A DNA stretch of 64,000 bases. Origin: Martinezella rhizogenes. Lineage in GTDB: Bacteria > Pseudomonadota > Alphaproteobacteria > Rhizobiales > Rhizobiaceae. The notes beneath the pieces are model-generated. The model was given only the letters and a program-made list of their open reading frames with translations, was not told the origin of the DNA and did not search any database. Within the stretch, counting starts at the first letter, position 1, and each line of letters starts with the position of its first letter. The stretch is from positions 1-64,000 of the forward strand of contig JAAMEZ010000033.1 of NCBI GenBank assembly GCA_013322215.1, read 5' to 3'. Shown here one piece after another: positions 7,266 through 16,063 of this stretch. A program made the position numbers and the translations under genes.

Positions 7266-9182
7266 TTGACACAAATGCCACAGACGCCCCTGCTCGACCG
7301 GGTCCAATATCCTTCCGACCTGCGAAAGCTGGAAGACCGGGAATTGCCACAGCTCGCCCGCGAAGTCCGCGACGAGATGATCGATGCGGTGTCGCGTACC
7401 GGTGGACATCTCGGCGCCGGCCTCGGCGTCGTCGAATTGACCATCGCCATACACAGCGTCTTCAATACGCCGAGCGACCGCCTGATCTTCGACGTCGGGC
7501 ATCAGTGTTATCCGCACAAGATCCTGACCGGACGTCGCGACCGCATCCGCACGCTGCGCCAGGAAGGCGGTCTTTCCGGCTTCACGCGGCGGGCCGAAAG
7601 CGAATATGATCCCTTCGGCGCCGCGCATTCCTCCACATCCATTTCCGCCGGTCTCGGCATGGCGGTTGCCGCCGAGCTTGACAATACCGACCGCCGCGTC
7701 ATCGCCGTCATCGGCGACGGCGCCATGTCGGCCGGCATGGCTTATGAAGCCCTGAACAATGCCGGCGCGCTCGATGCGCGGCTGATCGTCATCCTCAACG
7801 ACAACGACATGTCGATCGCCCCGCCGACCGGGGCGATGAGCGCCTATCTCGCGCGCCTTGCCTCCGGCCGCACCTATATGGGCTTTAGGGATTTCGGCAA
7901 GAAACTTACCGCCTATCTCGGCAAGAAGGTCGACCGCGCCATCACACGGGCAGTCGAGCACGCACGGGGCTATGTGACCGGCGGCACCATGTTCGAGGAG
8001 ATGGGCTTCTATCATATCGGCCCGATCGACGGCCATTCCTTCGAGCATCTGCTGCCCGTGCTGCGCAATGTCCGTGACAATGCGCAAGGGCCGGTGCTGA
8101 TTCATGTGGTGACGCAGAAGGGCAAGGGCTATGCGCCCGCCGAGGCGGCAGCCGACAAATATCATGGCGTCAACAAGTTCGACGTCATTACCGGCGCGCA
8201 GACCAAGGTGAAGCCGAATGCGCCGAGCTACACAAGCGTCTTTGCGGACGCTTTGGTGCAGGAAGCGACGCTCGACGACAAGATCGTCGGCATCACCGCC
8301 GCCATGCCGAACGGCACCGGCCTCGACAAGCTAAAGGAATTCTTCCCCAAGCGCTGTTTCGACGTCGGCATCGCCGAGCAGCATGCCGTGACCTTCGCCG
8401 CCGGCCTTGCCGCCGAAGGCTACAAGCCGTTTGCCGCCCTCTACTCCACCTTCCTGCAGCGCGCTTACGACCAGGTGGTGCACGATGTGGCGATCCAAGG
8501 CCTTCCCGTCCGCTTCCCAATCGATCGTGCCGGCTTCGTCGGCGCCGATGGCCCGACGCATGCAGGGTCCTTCGACACCGCTTTCCTGGCAACACTGCCC
8601 GGTTTCGTGGTCATGGCCGCGGCCGACGAGGCGGAACTCAAGCATATGGTGCGCACTGCCGCCGCCTATGATCTCGGTCCGATCTCCTTCCGCTATCCGC
8701 GTGGGGAAGGCGTCGGCATCGAAATGCCGGAACGCGGCCAGATCCTCGAAATCGGCAAGGGTCGCGTGATCAAGCAGGGCTCGAAGGTCGCGCTACTGTC
8801 CTTCGGAACGCGGCTGGCGGATAGCCTGTCCGCCGCCGAGGATCTCGACGCTGCCGGGCTTTCGACGACGGTTGCGGACGCACGCTTTGCCAAGCCGCTC
8901 GACCACGACCTTATCCGCCAGCTTGCCGCCCACCACGAGATACTGATCACCATCGAAGAAGGCTCGGTCGGCGGCTTCGGCAGTCAGGTCATGCAGTTCC
9001 TTGCCAACGAGGGCCTGCTCGACAGCGGCCTGAAGGTCCGCTCGCTGGTCATGCCCGATATCTGGATGGAACAGGCCAAGCCTGAGGCCATGAACGCCAT
9101 GGCTGGCCTTGATCGCGCTGGCATCGTGCAGACGGTATTCCGTGCACTTGGCCGCGGCCGCATCGTCGAAGCAGCTGGATAA
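7266..9182 (+). CDS. dxs: 1-deoxy-D-xylulose-5-phosphate synthase
   Basis: Thiamine-diphosphate enzyme that condenses pyruvate and glyceraldehyde 3-phosphate, the first step of the MEP isoprenoid pathway. The 638-aa protein is full length. It shows the early conserved HxGHxGxGLGVVELT-like region, the GDG...NN thiamine-diphosphate motif around residues 147-170, the catalytic Glu region GIAEQHAVTFAAGLA near 370, and the transketolase C-terminal domain. The TTG start has AGAGG eight bases upstream; an ATG three codons in (7275) is the alternative. The product feeds ispE, the polyprenyl synthase and ubiA found later in the window. Confidence 0.97.
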   Translation: MTQMPQTPLLDRVQYPSDLRKLEDRELPQLAREVRDEMIDAVSRTGGHLGAGLGVVELTIAIHSVFNTPSDRLIFDVGHQCYPHKILTGRRDRIRTLRQEGGLSGFTRRAESEYDPFGAAHSSTSISAGLGMAVAAELDNTDRRVIAVIGDGAMSAGMAYEALNNAGALDARLIVILNDNDMSIAPPTGAMSAYLARLASGRTYMGFRDFGKKLTAYLGKKVDRAITRAVEHARGYVTGGTMFEEMGFYHIGPIDGHSFEHLLPVLRNVRDNAQGPVLIHVVTQKGKGYAPAEAAADKYHGVNKFDVITGAQTKVKPNAPSYTSVFADALVQEATLDDKIVGITAAMPNGTGLDKLKEFFPKRCFDVGIAEQHAVTFAAGLAAEGYKPFAALYSTFLQRAYDQVVHDVAIQGLPVRFPIDRAGFVGADGPTHAGSFDTAFLATLPGFVVMAAADEAELKHMVRTAAAYDLGPISFRYPRGEGVGIEMPERGQILEIGKGRVIKQGSKVALLSFGTRLADSLSAAEDLDAAGLSTTVADARFAKPLDHDLIRQLAAHHEILITIEEGSVGGFGSQVMQFLANEGLLDSGLKVRSLVMPDIWMEQAKPEAMNAMAGLDRAGIVQTVFRALGRGRIVEAAG

Positions 9183-9205
9183 CGCGTAAAAATCAGGCGG
9201 TCTTC

Positions 9206-9233
9206 AAAATCAGGCAGTCTTGGGGCTGCCTGA
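9206..9233 (-). terminator. Hairpin terminator between dxs and the GGDEF gene
   Basis: TCAGGCAG and CTGCCTGA form a perfect 8-bp stem with an 8-nt loop in the short gap between the two convergent genes. On the minus strand the stem is followed by TTTT, so it should mainly serve the diguanylate cyclase gene. It may also act on dxs, although without a T-run in that direction. Confidence 0.55.
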
Positions 9234-9238
9234 TACCA

Positions 9239-10276
9239 TCAGGCATCGAGCGCATTGAAGACCACTACGCGATCGCGGCCTGCTGCCTTTGCCTGATAGA
9301 GCGCAGAGTCGACATTCCTCAACAGCAAGACGCGCGTCGCACCATCACGCGGCGCGAGAGCGGCGCCGATGCTGAGTCTTGCGAAAATCGACACGCCATC
9401 CACCGCAAAAGGCGCCCTGAAGGCGGCAAGCAGCCGTTCGGACAGGGACACGAGCGCATTCTTGTCGGGCGAATCCGGGATGAATATCGCGAACTCGTCG
9501 CCCCCCATGCGCACGACGATATCGTCTGTTCGGACGACCGAGCGAATGCGTGCCGACGCCTCGCACAGAACTTCGTCGCCGACATTGTGACCAAAGCGAT
9601 CATTGATCGATTTGAAACCGTCCATGTCGAGATAGAGGACGCCGAAATTGCTGCCGGTTGCGATCGCCGTGCTCAACGCGCCATCGACGATGGCTTCGAG
9701 CGCCGACCGATTGAAGAAACGGGTCAGCGGATCGGTCATGGCAGCCGCGCGCAGGCCATTCTCGGCTATTCCCATCAGCAAATTGGTTTTCTGCAGCCGC
9801 AGGAGCGCACTTGCGATCTGGGCGAACCGCATGAGGCTCTGTTCTTCACTCGAGGAAAATCGCCTTGGCCTCTGATCGAGAATGCAGAAGGCGCCCACGG
9901 GCAAACCGTTCTCCAATCGCACCGGCGCACCGGCGTAAAAACGAAAATGGGGATCGTCGAGCACGAAGGGAGCAGCCTTCAGTTCCGGTTCCTCCATAAG
10001 ATCCGGAAGGACCAGCAGTTCGTCATCGAAAACGACCCGCGTGCAGATCGACATATCGCGCGAGCATTCGGCGATCTTCAGCCCCGCCTGCCCTGCTATG
10101 CGCTGCCAGTCCTCATCGATAATGTTGATTGCCGCATAGGGCGTCTCGAACACGCCTCTAGCCAGTTCCGCAAGGGTCGCGAGCTCCGGCGTCGGACTGC
10201 TGTGAATCGCATTCAGGGAGCGTACGGCCAAAAGTCTCTGTGTTTCATTGGCCGGAACTCGGACGAGCTGTCCCAT
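9239..10276 (-). CDS. GAF-GGDEF diguanylate cyclase
   Basis: Makes cyclic di-GMP from two GTP. Residues 20-165 form a GAF sensor domain, containing the AGAPVRLENGLPVGAFCILD block typical of that fold. Residues 180-345 form the GGDEF domain: DMDGFKSIND near 217-226 and an intact GGDEF at 258-262. RTDD at 249-252, five residues before GGDEF, is the inhibitory RxxD I-site, so product feedback is expected. There is no membrane segment or signal peptide. The GAF ligand is unknown. The gene stands alone among chromosomal housekeeping genes and points away from the dxs end. Confidence 0.93.
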   Translation of the reverse strand: MGQLVRVPANETQRLLAVRSLNAIHSSPTPELATLAELARGVFETPYAAINIIDEDWQRIAGQAGLKIAECSRDMSICTRVVFDDELLVLPDLMEEPELKAAPFVLDDPHFRFYAGAPVRLENGLPVGAFCILDQRPRRFSSSEEQSLMRFAQIASALLRLQKTNLLMGIAENGLRAAAMTDPLTRFFNRSALEAIVDGALSTAIATGSNFGVLYLDMDGFKSINDRFGHNVGDEVLCEASARIRSVVRTDDIVVRMGGDEFAIFIPDSPDKNALVSLSERLLAAFRAPFAVDGVSIFARLSIGAALAPRDGATRVLLLRNVDSALYQAKAAGRDRVVVFNALDA

Positions 10277-10614
10277 TCGAATCTCCCTCGGCGATCACCA
10301 TGCGGTTTATAGAAATGGCGGTTCGCCGCTCAGGGCAACCCTGCCGCCGATCAAATATTTAACAAATCTTGACCAAAGGATGGTCGGCAGAAAACAGGCA
10401 GGGACCCGAAGAGCCTGTCTCTCAAGGGAAAAAGCGTTCAGGCCATGACGGTGCTGCCCCAAAGCCGGACAAGCGGCGGCGAACAATGCCCTTACATAAA
10501 CTGTGAAAAAACGAAGCGGCCCGCCGAAAAGCGACGGGCCGACACGATTCATGAAGGTGATTCGCCGTGCGCTGCCTTGCGGGAATATCCCGGCAGAGCC
10601 GCGATCGGCTGGAG
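10277..10614. other. Intergenic region between the cyclase and chemoreceptor genes
   Basis: About 340 bases holding the upstream region of the diguanylate cyclase gene on its left and the terminator of the chemoreceptor gene on its right. A short inverted repeat GACCA-N5-TGGTC lies at 10371-10385. I see no further gene and no tRNA-like structure. Confidence 0.6.
10506..10541 (-). terminator. Rho-independent terminator of the chemoreceptor gene
   Basis: On the minus strand CGGCCCG and CGGGCCG form a GC-rich 7-bp stem, followed after five bases by six T residues. It lies about 70 bases after the stop codon of the chemoreceptor gene. Confidence 0.75.
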
Positions 10615-12561
10615 TCAGAACTCTTCCCAGTCGTCCCGCGCGGTGGCGGCCGCAGCAGCGGTTGCCTTGCCGGCGAAAGCCTTGGCAACGGTGCGGCCCA
10701 GGGCGCGGGCCGGCGACGCGGCCGGCTTCGAGCGTGCGGTCGCAACGGACGGCCGGACAGGTGCAGCCTGTGCGGCATCGCCGAGACGGAACTGCTGGAG
10801 CAGTTCGTTAAGGGCTGCGGCCTCGCGGGCGAGCGCATGGCTTGCCGCCGTCTGCTCCTCGACCATGGCGGCGTTCTTCTGCGTGCCCTGATCCATATTG
10901 TTGACCGCCGTGTTGATCTCCTGAAGGCCGGTCGACTGTTCGCGGGTCGCAGTCACGATCGCGCCGACATGGCGGTTGATCTCCTGCACTTCCGAAACGA
11001 TCAGTTCCAGCGCCTTGCCGGTCTCGCCGACCAGCGACACACCTGTATTGACCTGATCGCTCGACGTCGTGATGAGCGACTTGATTTCCTTGGCGGCGTT
11101 GGCGGAGCGCTGGGCAAGCTCGCGCACTTCCTGGGCGACGACGGCAAAGCCCTTGCCGGCATCTCCGGCACGCGCGGCTTCGACACCGGCATTCAGCGCC
11201 AACAGGTTGGTCTGGAAGGCGATATCATCGATGACGCTGATGATATTGCTGATCTCGCCCGAGGATTTCTCGATCTGCTGCATAGCCGAGACGGCTTTGC
11301 GAACCACTTCGCCAGACCGTTCCGCACCGAGGCGTGCGCGCTCGACGAGGTGGCCGACGTCTTCGGCCCGCTTGGCAGAGTCGCGAACCGTGGTCGTGAC
11401 CTCTTCCAGTGCTGCGGCCGTTTCTTCGACCGCGGCAGCCTGCTGTTCGGTGCGGTGCGCCAGATCGTCGGCAGCCGACCGGATTTCGTCAGCGCCCGCA
11501 TTGATGGCGCGGGCATTGGAGCCGACGGACTGCAGGGCGGCTTCCAGCTTCTCGACTGCATTGTTGAAATCGGCGCGAACGCTGTCGAATTGCGGTGCAA
11601 AGCTGTTGTGGAGGCGGGTTGCGACATTGCCCGACGATAGAGCCGAGAGGCCGCCGGCGAGCGCTTCCATGGCGAAACGGATTTCACCCTCTTCACGCGC
11701 CTTCTGTTCATCATTCATCAGGCGCTGGTGTTCGGCATCGCCACGCATACGCTCGGTCTCACCGGCAAGACGCAGCTTCTCGATGCCGGCTTGCTTGAAG
11801 ACGAGGACGGCATCCGCCATGCGGCCGATTTCGTCGCCGCGGCCAACTGCCGGGACTTCGACGTCATGCTCGCCATTTGCCAGACGCCCCATTGCAGCCG
11901 TCATGCCGACGATCGGGCGCACGATGATCCGCGACAACAGCCATGCCAGCACGGCGGCGGCGAGCGAGGCGAAGATACCGCCCAAGATGAGGGTCAGACG
12001 CAGATCGCCATTGGCGCCGTCCTGCATGGCGGCGAGATTGGCAGCCTTGGTACGTGCGGCCTGCTTGATCTTCGCGGCAGCTTCGCGGAAGCCATCAAGC
12101 TGACCTTTGGTTTCGTTCTGACCGATCTTGACGATCTGGTCGAGCGGCATCTCGGTTTCCTTGCGCGCCTTGGCCTGCGGCTCCGCCAGCTGATGGAAAT
12201 AGAGATCGGCAGCCTTCTGCATGTTGTCGATCGCCTGCAGCAGATCCGGAGAATCGGCAGCCGCCTGCTTGGCAGCAGCTATGCTCTTCAGCATCCGCTC
12301 GCGATTGTTGAAGATATCGCCATAGGTGCTGTCGCTGCGCAGAAGCAGGAAGCCGCGCAGATTGACGGCCTGCTCCAGCATGGCCTGCAGGGAGTCGTCG
12401 ATCAGGCTGACGAGCTGCTGCGACTTTGCCTGCTCGACGGCGGCTCCGGCCGACACGTCCTGCTTTGCGTAGACGAAAGCGGAAACACAGGCAAAAATGG
12501 CGATCAGGGCCGTAAATGTAATGGCAAGCTTGCCATTCAAAGAAAGTTTTTTCGCAAACAT
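10615..12561 (-). CDS. Methyl-accepting chemotaxis protein with C-terminal docking peptide
   Basis: Membrane chemoreceptor of 648 aa. Transmembrane segment 1 spans about residues 12-32, a roughly 150-residue helical sensor region follows, transmembrane segment 2 is near 187-207, then HAMP. The signalling domain carries the conserved hairpin tip IDDIAFQTNLLALNAGVEAA with EVRELAQRSANAAKEI after it. The chain ends in DDWEEF, a WxxF-type pentapeptide like those that tether CheR and CheB, preceded by a flexible Ala/Pro/Lys-rich linker of about 40 residues. No che genes are near, so it is an orphan receptor feeding a distant pathway. The ligand is unknown. Confidence 0.94.
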   Translation of the reverse strand: MFAKKLSLNGKLAITFTALIAIFACVSAFVYAKQDVSAGAAVEQAKSQQLVSLIDDSLQAMLEQAVNLRGFLLLRSDSTYGDIFNNRERMLKSIAAAKQAAADSPDLLQAIDNMQKAADLYFHQLAEPQAKARKETEMPLDQIVKIGQNETKGQLDGFREAAAKIKQAARTKAANLAAMQDGANGDLRLTLILGGIFASLAAAVLAWLLSRIIVRPIVGMTAAMGRLANGEHDVEVPAVGRGDEIGRMADAVLVFKQAGIEKLRLAGETERMRGDAEHQRLMNDEQKAREEGEIRFAMEALAGGLSALSSGNVATRLHNSFAPQFDSVRADFNNAVEKLEAALQSVGSNARAINAGADEIRSAADDLAHRTEQQAAAVEETAAALEEVTTTVRDSAKRAEDVGHLVERARLGAERSGEVVRKAVSAMQQIEKSSGEISNIISVIDDIAFQTNLLALNAGVEAARAGDAGKGFAVVAQEVRELAQRSANAAKEIKSLITTSSDQVNTGVSLVGETGKALELIVSEVQEINRHVGAIVTATREQSTGLQEINTAVNNMDQGTQKNAAMVEEQTAASHALAREAAALNELLQQFRLGDAAQAAPVRPSVATARSKPAASPARALGRTVAKAFAGKATAAAAATARDDWEEF

Positions 12562-12784
12562 GAGCGAGCGCCTCCTGAGCGCCGGTCCTGGCGAGCATCA
12601 TTGAGCCGCGCTTGGGAGGGAGCACGGCCGATGCTCGAAGAATTCAGGGAGGGCATGATTGGACGCGGAAGCGCAAAGCCTTCATGGCAGGCGGCGACCT
12701 GGAAACGGATCACCGCAATCCCCGGCATGAGTAGAGGCTTCGGCTTTAAATTTATTTAATTTGCGCAGGCAGCTCAGCTCGCCT

Positions 12785-13792
12785 CTAGTTCACCGTTGCC
12801 GCGGCCAGGATCAGGATATCCAGATCGTGCTCCGGATAGAAATCCTGCGCCGTCATCTGGAACGTCGTCGCGCCGATCTTTTTTACATTGGTTCCGCAGA
12901 AGCTGATGTAGTTTTCGGGACTGCCCTTATCGACCGTCAGCTCGAAATGCTTGATCGGGCCGGACCAGTTGGCACCCGTCGTCAGCACATAGGAGATCCA
13001 GTTTTCGGTATAGCCCCGGCCGCCCTTGTCAGCCACGGCGGCGAGCTTGGTCGCCGTCTTCAGGAAGGTCTCGTCGAGGCAATATTTGGCACGATAGTTC
13101 TGCAGCTGCTGCTTCTGATAATCTTCGTCGCCGGCGAAGGTGATGGCGACAGTGCCGCCGATGCTCGGCTTGTAGCGATGCTCCACGGCAATCTTCGCCT
13201 TGGCCGGGAACTTGGTGCGCCACCAATAGGTCGTATGCAGCGTCCACATCGGCGTCGGATGATGTTTCATGCCCTGGCCGTCATTGTCGTATTCGTCATC
13301 GGCGATCAGGCCACGGGCGGTCCAATCCTCGAGCACGTCGACGGGCAGCTTGGCAACGGCATCTGTCGCTGCCTTGCTGAGCGGCAGCAGCGGCACGCCA
13401 TGCGCCTTCAGCTCCTCCGTCATGTCGACATCGGCCACCGATACGCGCTGCTGCAGGGTCGGGGTGATGGCCTTGCCGTCCTGTGTCACGGTGAAGCCAA
13501 GGAAATTGTCGGATTCGACATTTCCGGCATCGACCATACTGTCTATGTCGCCCTTGATATCGGGCATAGGAAAGGCGACGACACTTTCGACATCCTTATC
13601 GGAGGTATTTTCGAAGACGTAGTCGACGCGCACTTCGGCCTGCGAAACGAACAGCTTCTCCTCAGCCATGCTGATATCGCCGGTGCGGACATAGGCGAGC
13701 CCGCCTGTCCTCAGCTCGGCCATGGTGTCATTCGCAAGAGCCGGAGCGGCGAACATCGCCACTAACGCCGCATAGCCACCGATCTTTCGCAT
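12785..13792 (-). CDS. DUF4424 family exported protein
   Basis: A 335-aa protein with a clear signal peptide: a short basic start, a hydrophobic stretch, and cleavage near ALAND at residue 21. The mature part begins with DTMAELRTGGLAYVRTGDISMAEEKL, as in DUF4424 proteins, and is rich in beta strands (VRVDYVFENTSDKDVESVVAFPMP). It is presumably periplasmic. No enzyme motif is recognisable and the family function is unknown. It has no operon partner; tlyA starts 111 bases away on the other strand. Confidence 0.8.
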   Translation of the reverse strand: MRKIGGYAALVAMFAAPALANDTMAELRTGGLAYVRTGDISMAEEKLFVSQAEVRVDYVFENTSDKDVESVVAFPMPDIKGDIDSMVDAGNVESDNFLGFTVTQDGKAITPTLQQRVSVADVDMTEELKAHGVPLLPLSKAATDAVAKLPVDVLEDWTARGLIADDEYDNDGQGMKHHPTPMWTLHTTYWWRTKFPAKAKIAVEHRYKPSIGGTVAITFAGDEDYQKQQLQNYRAKYCLDETFLKTATKLAAVADKGGRGYTENWISYVLTTGANWSGPIKHFELTVDKGSPENYISFCGTNVKKIGATTFQMTAQDFYPEHDLDILILAAATVN

Positions 13793-13903
13793 GATGCCCT
13801 CGCCCGTTGATGTCGGCGATTATCGCTGGCCGCGATCCGTCGTCAACGCCGATTCCAGCATAAAAGGCTTGCAACATAATGCATTGCCCGGCATGGACAG
13901 CCT

Positions 13904-14644
13904 ATGTCCGAACCGCAACGCCTCGACCAGCTCCTCGTTACCCTCTCGCTCTTTGCCAGCCGATCACGGGCGCGCGATGCGATCCAGCGTGGCACGGTGA
14001 CAGTGAACGGCAAAGTCGTGACCAAACCCGGTGCGCTCTTTGCCGAAGAGGCCGATATCAGCATCGATGATCCCGCGCAGGACTACGTTTCGCGCGCGGC
14101 TTTGAAGCTGGTGGCGGCGCTCGATCATTTCGGCCTCGACCCACGGGGGCAGAGCTGCCTCGACGTCGGCGCATCGACGGGCGGCTTCACCGAAGTGCTG
14201 CTGGAGCGCGGAGCCGCCCATGTGACGGCGATCGACGTCGGCCACGACCAGATGCATCCGCGCATAGCGGCCGATCCACGCGTGACCAATATCGAGGGGC
14301 TGAACGCGCGCAACCTGACCGCCGATGATATCGGCGAGCGTTTCACTTTCATCGTCTCCGATGTCTCCTTCATTTCGCTGAAGCTCGCCCTCGCGCCGAC
14401 GCTCGCGCTTGCCGAACATGGCGCACGGGCAGCCCTGCTCGTGAAACCGCAATTCGAGGCGGGGCGCGATGCGATCGGCAAGGCCGGCCTCTTGAAGGAC
14501 CCCTCCTCCGCTCCGGCGGTAGCGGCCGAACTCGAACGCTGGTTCACCGAAGACATGGGCTGGCAGAGCCTCGGCCTCATCGCCTCGCCCATCGCCGGCG
14601 GCGACGGCAACCAGGAATTTCTTCTCGCAGGGATCAAGCCATGA
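13904..14644 (+). CDS. tlyA: TlyA family rRNA 2'-O-methyltransferase
   Basis: S4 domain plus FtsJ-like methyltransferase. TlyA proteins methylate the 2'-O of cytidines in 16S and/or 23S rRNA and were historically called hemolysins. The 246-aa length is standard. The S4 RNA-binding domain covers residues 1-60 (RLDQLLVTLSLFASRSRARDAIQRGTV), followed by the SAM-binding loop LDVGASTGGFTEVLL near 80-95, and SDVSFISLKLAL later. The gene overlaps the following methyltransferase gene by four bases (ATGA), showing translational coupling. Which cytidines are modified cannot be told from sequence. Confidence 0.93.
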   Translation: MSEPQRLDQLLVTLSLFASRSRARDAIQRGTVTVNGKVVTKPGALFAEEADISIDDPAQDYVSRAALKLVAALDHFGLDPRGQSCLDVGASTGGFTEVLLERGAAHVTAIDVGHDQMHPRIAADPRVTNIEGLNARNLTADDIGERFTFIVSDVSFISLKLALAPTLALAEHGARAALLVKPQFEAGRDAIGKAGLLKDPSSAPAVAAELERWFTEDMGWQSLGLIASPIAGGDGNQEFLLAGIKP

Positions 14645-15891
14645 GCACTGAAACCGTCACCATCCAGAAGCTCGGCGCCCAGGGCGACGGCATCGCGCAG
14701 GGTACCGATGGCCCGATCTACGTGCCCTTCACGCTGCCGGGCGAAAGCGTCGCCATCGCGCGGGTGAAAAGCCAGGGCACGCTGATGTCGATCGCGTCTG
14801 CCTCGCCGGACCGGCAGGAGCCGCACTGTCGACACTTCGGTCCGCACGGGCTCAACGGCGCCTGCGGCGGCTGTACCTTGCAGCATTATGCCGATGCACC
14901 CTATCGCGCCTTCAAGCGCCAGCTGGTCATCGATGCCTTGCGCTCCAAGGGCCTGACGCCCGAGGTTGACGATATCGTCGCCGCGCATCCGGGCGAGCGG
15001 CGCAGGGTGGTCTTCGCCGCGCGCAAGACCGAAAAGGATATGCTGATCGGCTTCAACCAGGCCGAAAGCCATCATATCGTCGCCATCGAGGAATGTCCCA
15101 TCGCCTCGGCCGGCATCATGGCGCGTTTGCCGGCAATCAAGACGATTGCCGCGGCAATGGCCATCAATGCCGAAGCGTTCCGCATCTCGGTGCTGGAGAC
15201 ACAGACCGGCCTCGATCTTGCCGTCGACGGCATCAAGTCGCTTTCGGACAAGCAGCGCCGCAGCACGATCGAAACCGTGCTGTCGCTTCGCGGCATCGCC
15301 CGCGTCTCGCTGAACGGCGAGATCCTGGTGGAACCCGCAAAGCCGATCATCGATTTCGGCGGCGTTCAGGTCGCACCGCCGCCGGGCGCCTTCACGCAGG
15401 CGACCAAACAGGCTGAAGATGCCATGGCGGAGCTAGTGGCCGGCCATGTCGGCAAGGCGAAGCGCATTGCAGATCTCTTTGCCGGCAGCGGCACCTTCTC
15501 GCTTCGCCTGGCGCGGATCGGGCGCGTGCATGCGGTCGAAAGCGAAGACAAGCCGCTCGCGGCATTGGATCACGCCGCTCGCAACACGCAGGGACTGAAA
15601 CCTGTCAGCATCGAGCGCCGCGATCTCTTCCGCCGGCCGCTGATGATGCAGGAACTGAAGGTCTACGACGCCGTCGTCTTCGACCCGCCGCGCGCCGGTG
15701 CGGAATTCCAGAGCAAGGAACTGGCCCGATCCCAGGTCAAGAAGATCGTCGCCGTCTCGTGCAACCCGCTGACGCTCGCCCGCGATCTCGCTACTCTGGT
15801 CGAGGGTGGCTATCGCATTACGCGGGTGACGCCGATCGACCAGTTCCTGTGGACCTCGCATGTCGAGGTGGTCGCGGCGCTGGAGAAGTAG
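14641..15891 (+). CDS. 23S rRNA m5U methyltransferase family protein (TrmA/RlmD-like)
   Basis: SAM-dependent uridine-C5 RNA methyltransferase of the RumA/TrmA superfamily, 416 aa. A TRAM-like beta domain occupies residues 1-55. Four cysteines for an iron-sulfur cluster are visible: C63, C75 and C78 in the CRHFG...GACGGC segment and C152 in EECPIA. The SAM loop FAGSGTFSLRLA lies near residue 280, FDPPRAG near 345, and the catalytic cysteine is in VAVSCNPLTLARD near residue 376. The gene is coupled to tlyA. The exact uridine target is inferred only at family level. Confidence 0.9.
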   Translation: MSTETVTIQKLGAQGDGIAQGTDGPIYVPFTLPGESVAIARVKSQGTLMSIASASPDRQEPHCRHFGPHGLNGACGGCTLQHYADAPYRAFKRQLVIDALRSKGLTPEVDDIVAAHPGERRRVVFAARKTEKDMLIGFNQAESHHIVAIEECPIASAGIMARLPAIKTIAAAMAINAEAFRISVLETQTGLDLAVDGIKSLSDKQRRSTIETVLSLRGIARVSLNGEILVEPAKPIIDFGGVQVAPPPGAFTQATKQAEDAMAELVAGHVGKAKRIADLFAGSGTFSLRLARIGRVHAVESEDKPLAALDHAARNTQGLKPVSIERRDLFRRPLMMQELKVYDAVVFDPPRAGAEFQSKELARSQVKKIVAVSCNPLTLARDLATLVEGGYRITRVTPIDQFLWTSHVEVVAALEK

Positions 15892-15919
15892 TTCTTCTGA
15901 CCGCTGGTTCCGTGGCCGA

Positions 15920-15971
15920 CCCTCGTGGTTCGAGGATGTGCCCTTCGGGCTTCGCACCTCACCATGAGGGC
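15920..15971 (+). repeat. Rhizobial intergenic palindromic repeat, copy 1
   Basis: Begins CCCTCGTGGTTCGAGG and ends CCTCACCATGAGGGC. These are the two flanking palindromic blocks of a repeat I recognise from intergenic regions of Rhizobium and relatives, possibly of the RIME type. Its middle differs from that of copy 2. It lies just after the RNA methyltransferase gene, inverted relative to the second copy. Confidence 0.75.
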
Positions 15972-16005
15972 GGAGTGGCTCACGATCGAGATACGCCAGA
16001 GGTTA

Positions 16006-16051
16006 GCCCTCATGGTGAGGAGGCCTGCAAGGCCGTCTCGAACCACGAGGG
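16006..16051 (-). repeat. Rhizobial intergenic palindromic repeat, copy 2
   Basis: Inverted copy of the preceding repeat, with an internal GGCCTGCAAGGCC hairpin between the GCCCTCATGGTGAGG and CTCGAACCACGAGGG blocks. Together the two copies form a large inverted repeat of about 130 bases with a 34-base spacer, in the gap between two convergent genes, where it could act as a bidirectional terminator. Confidence 0.75.
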
Positions 16052-16063
16052 CGGGTTGGGGTT

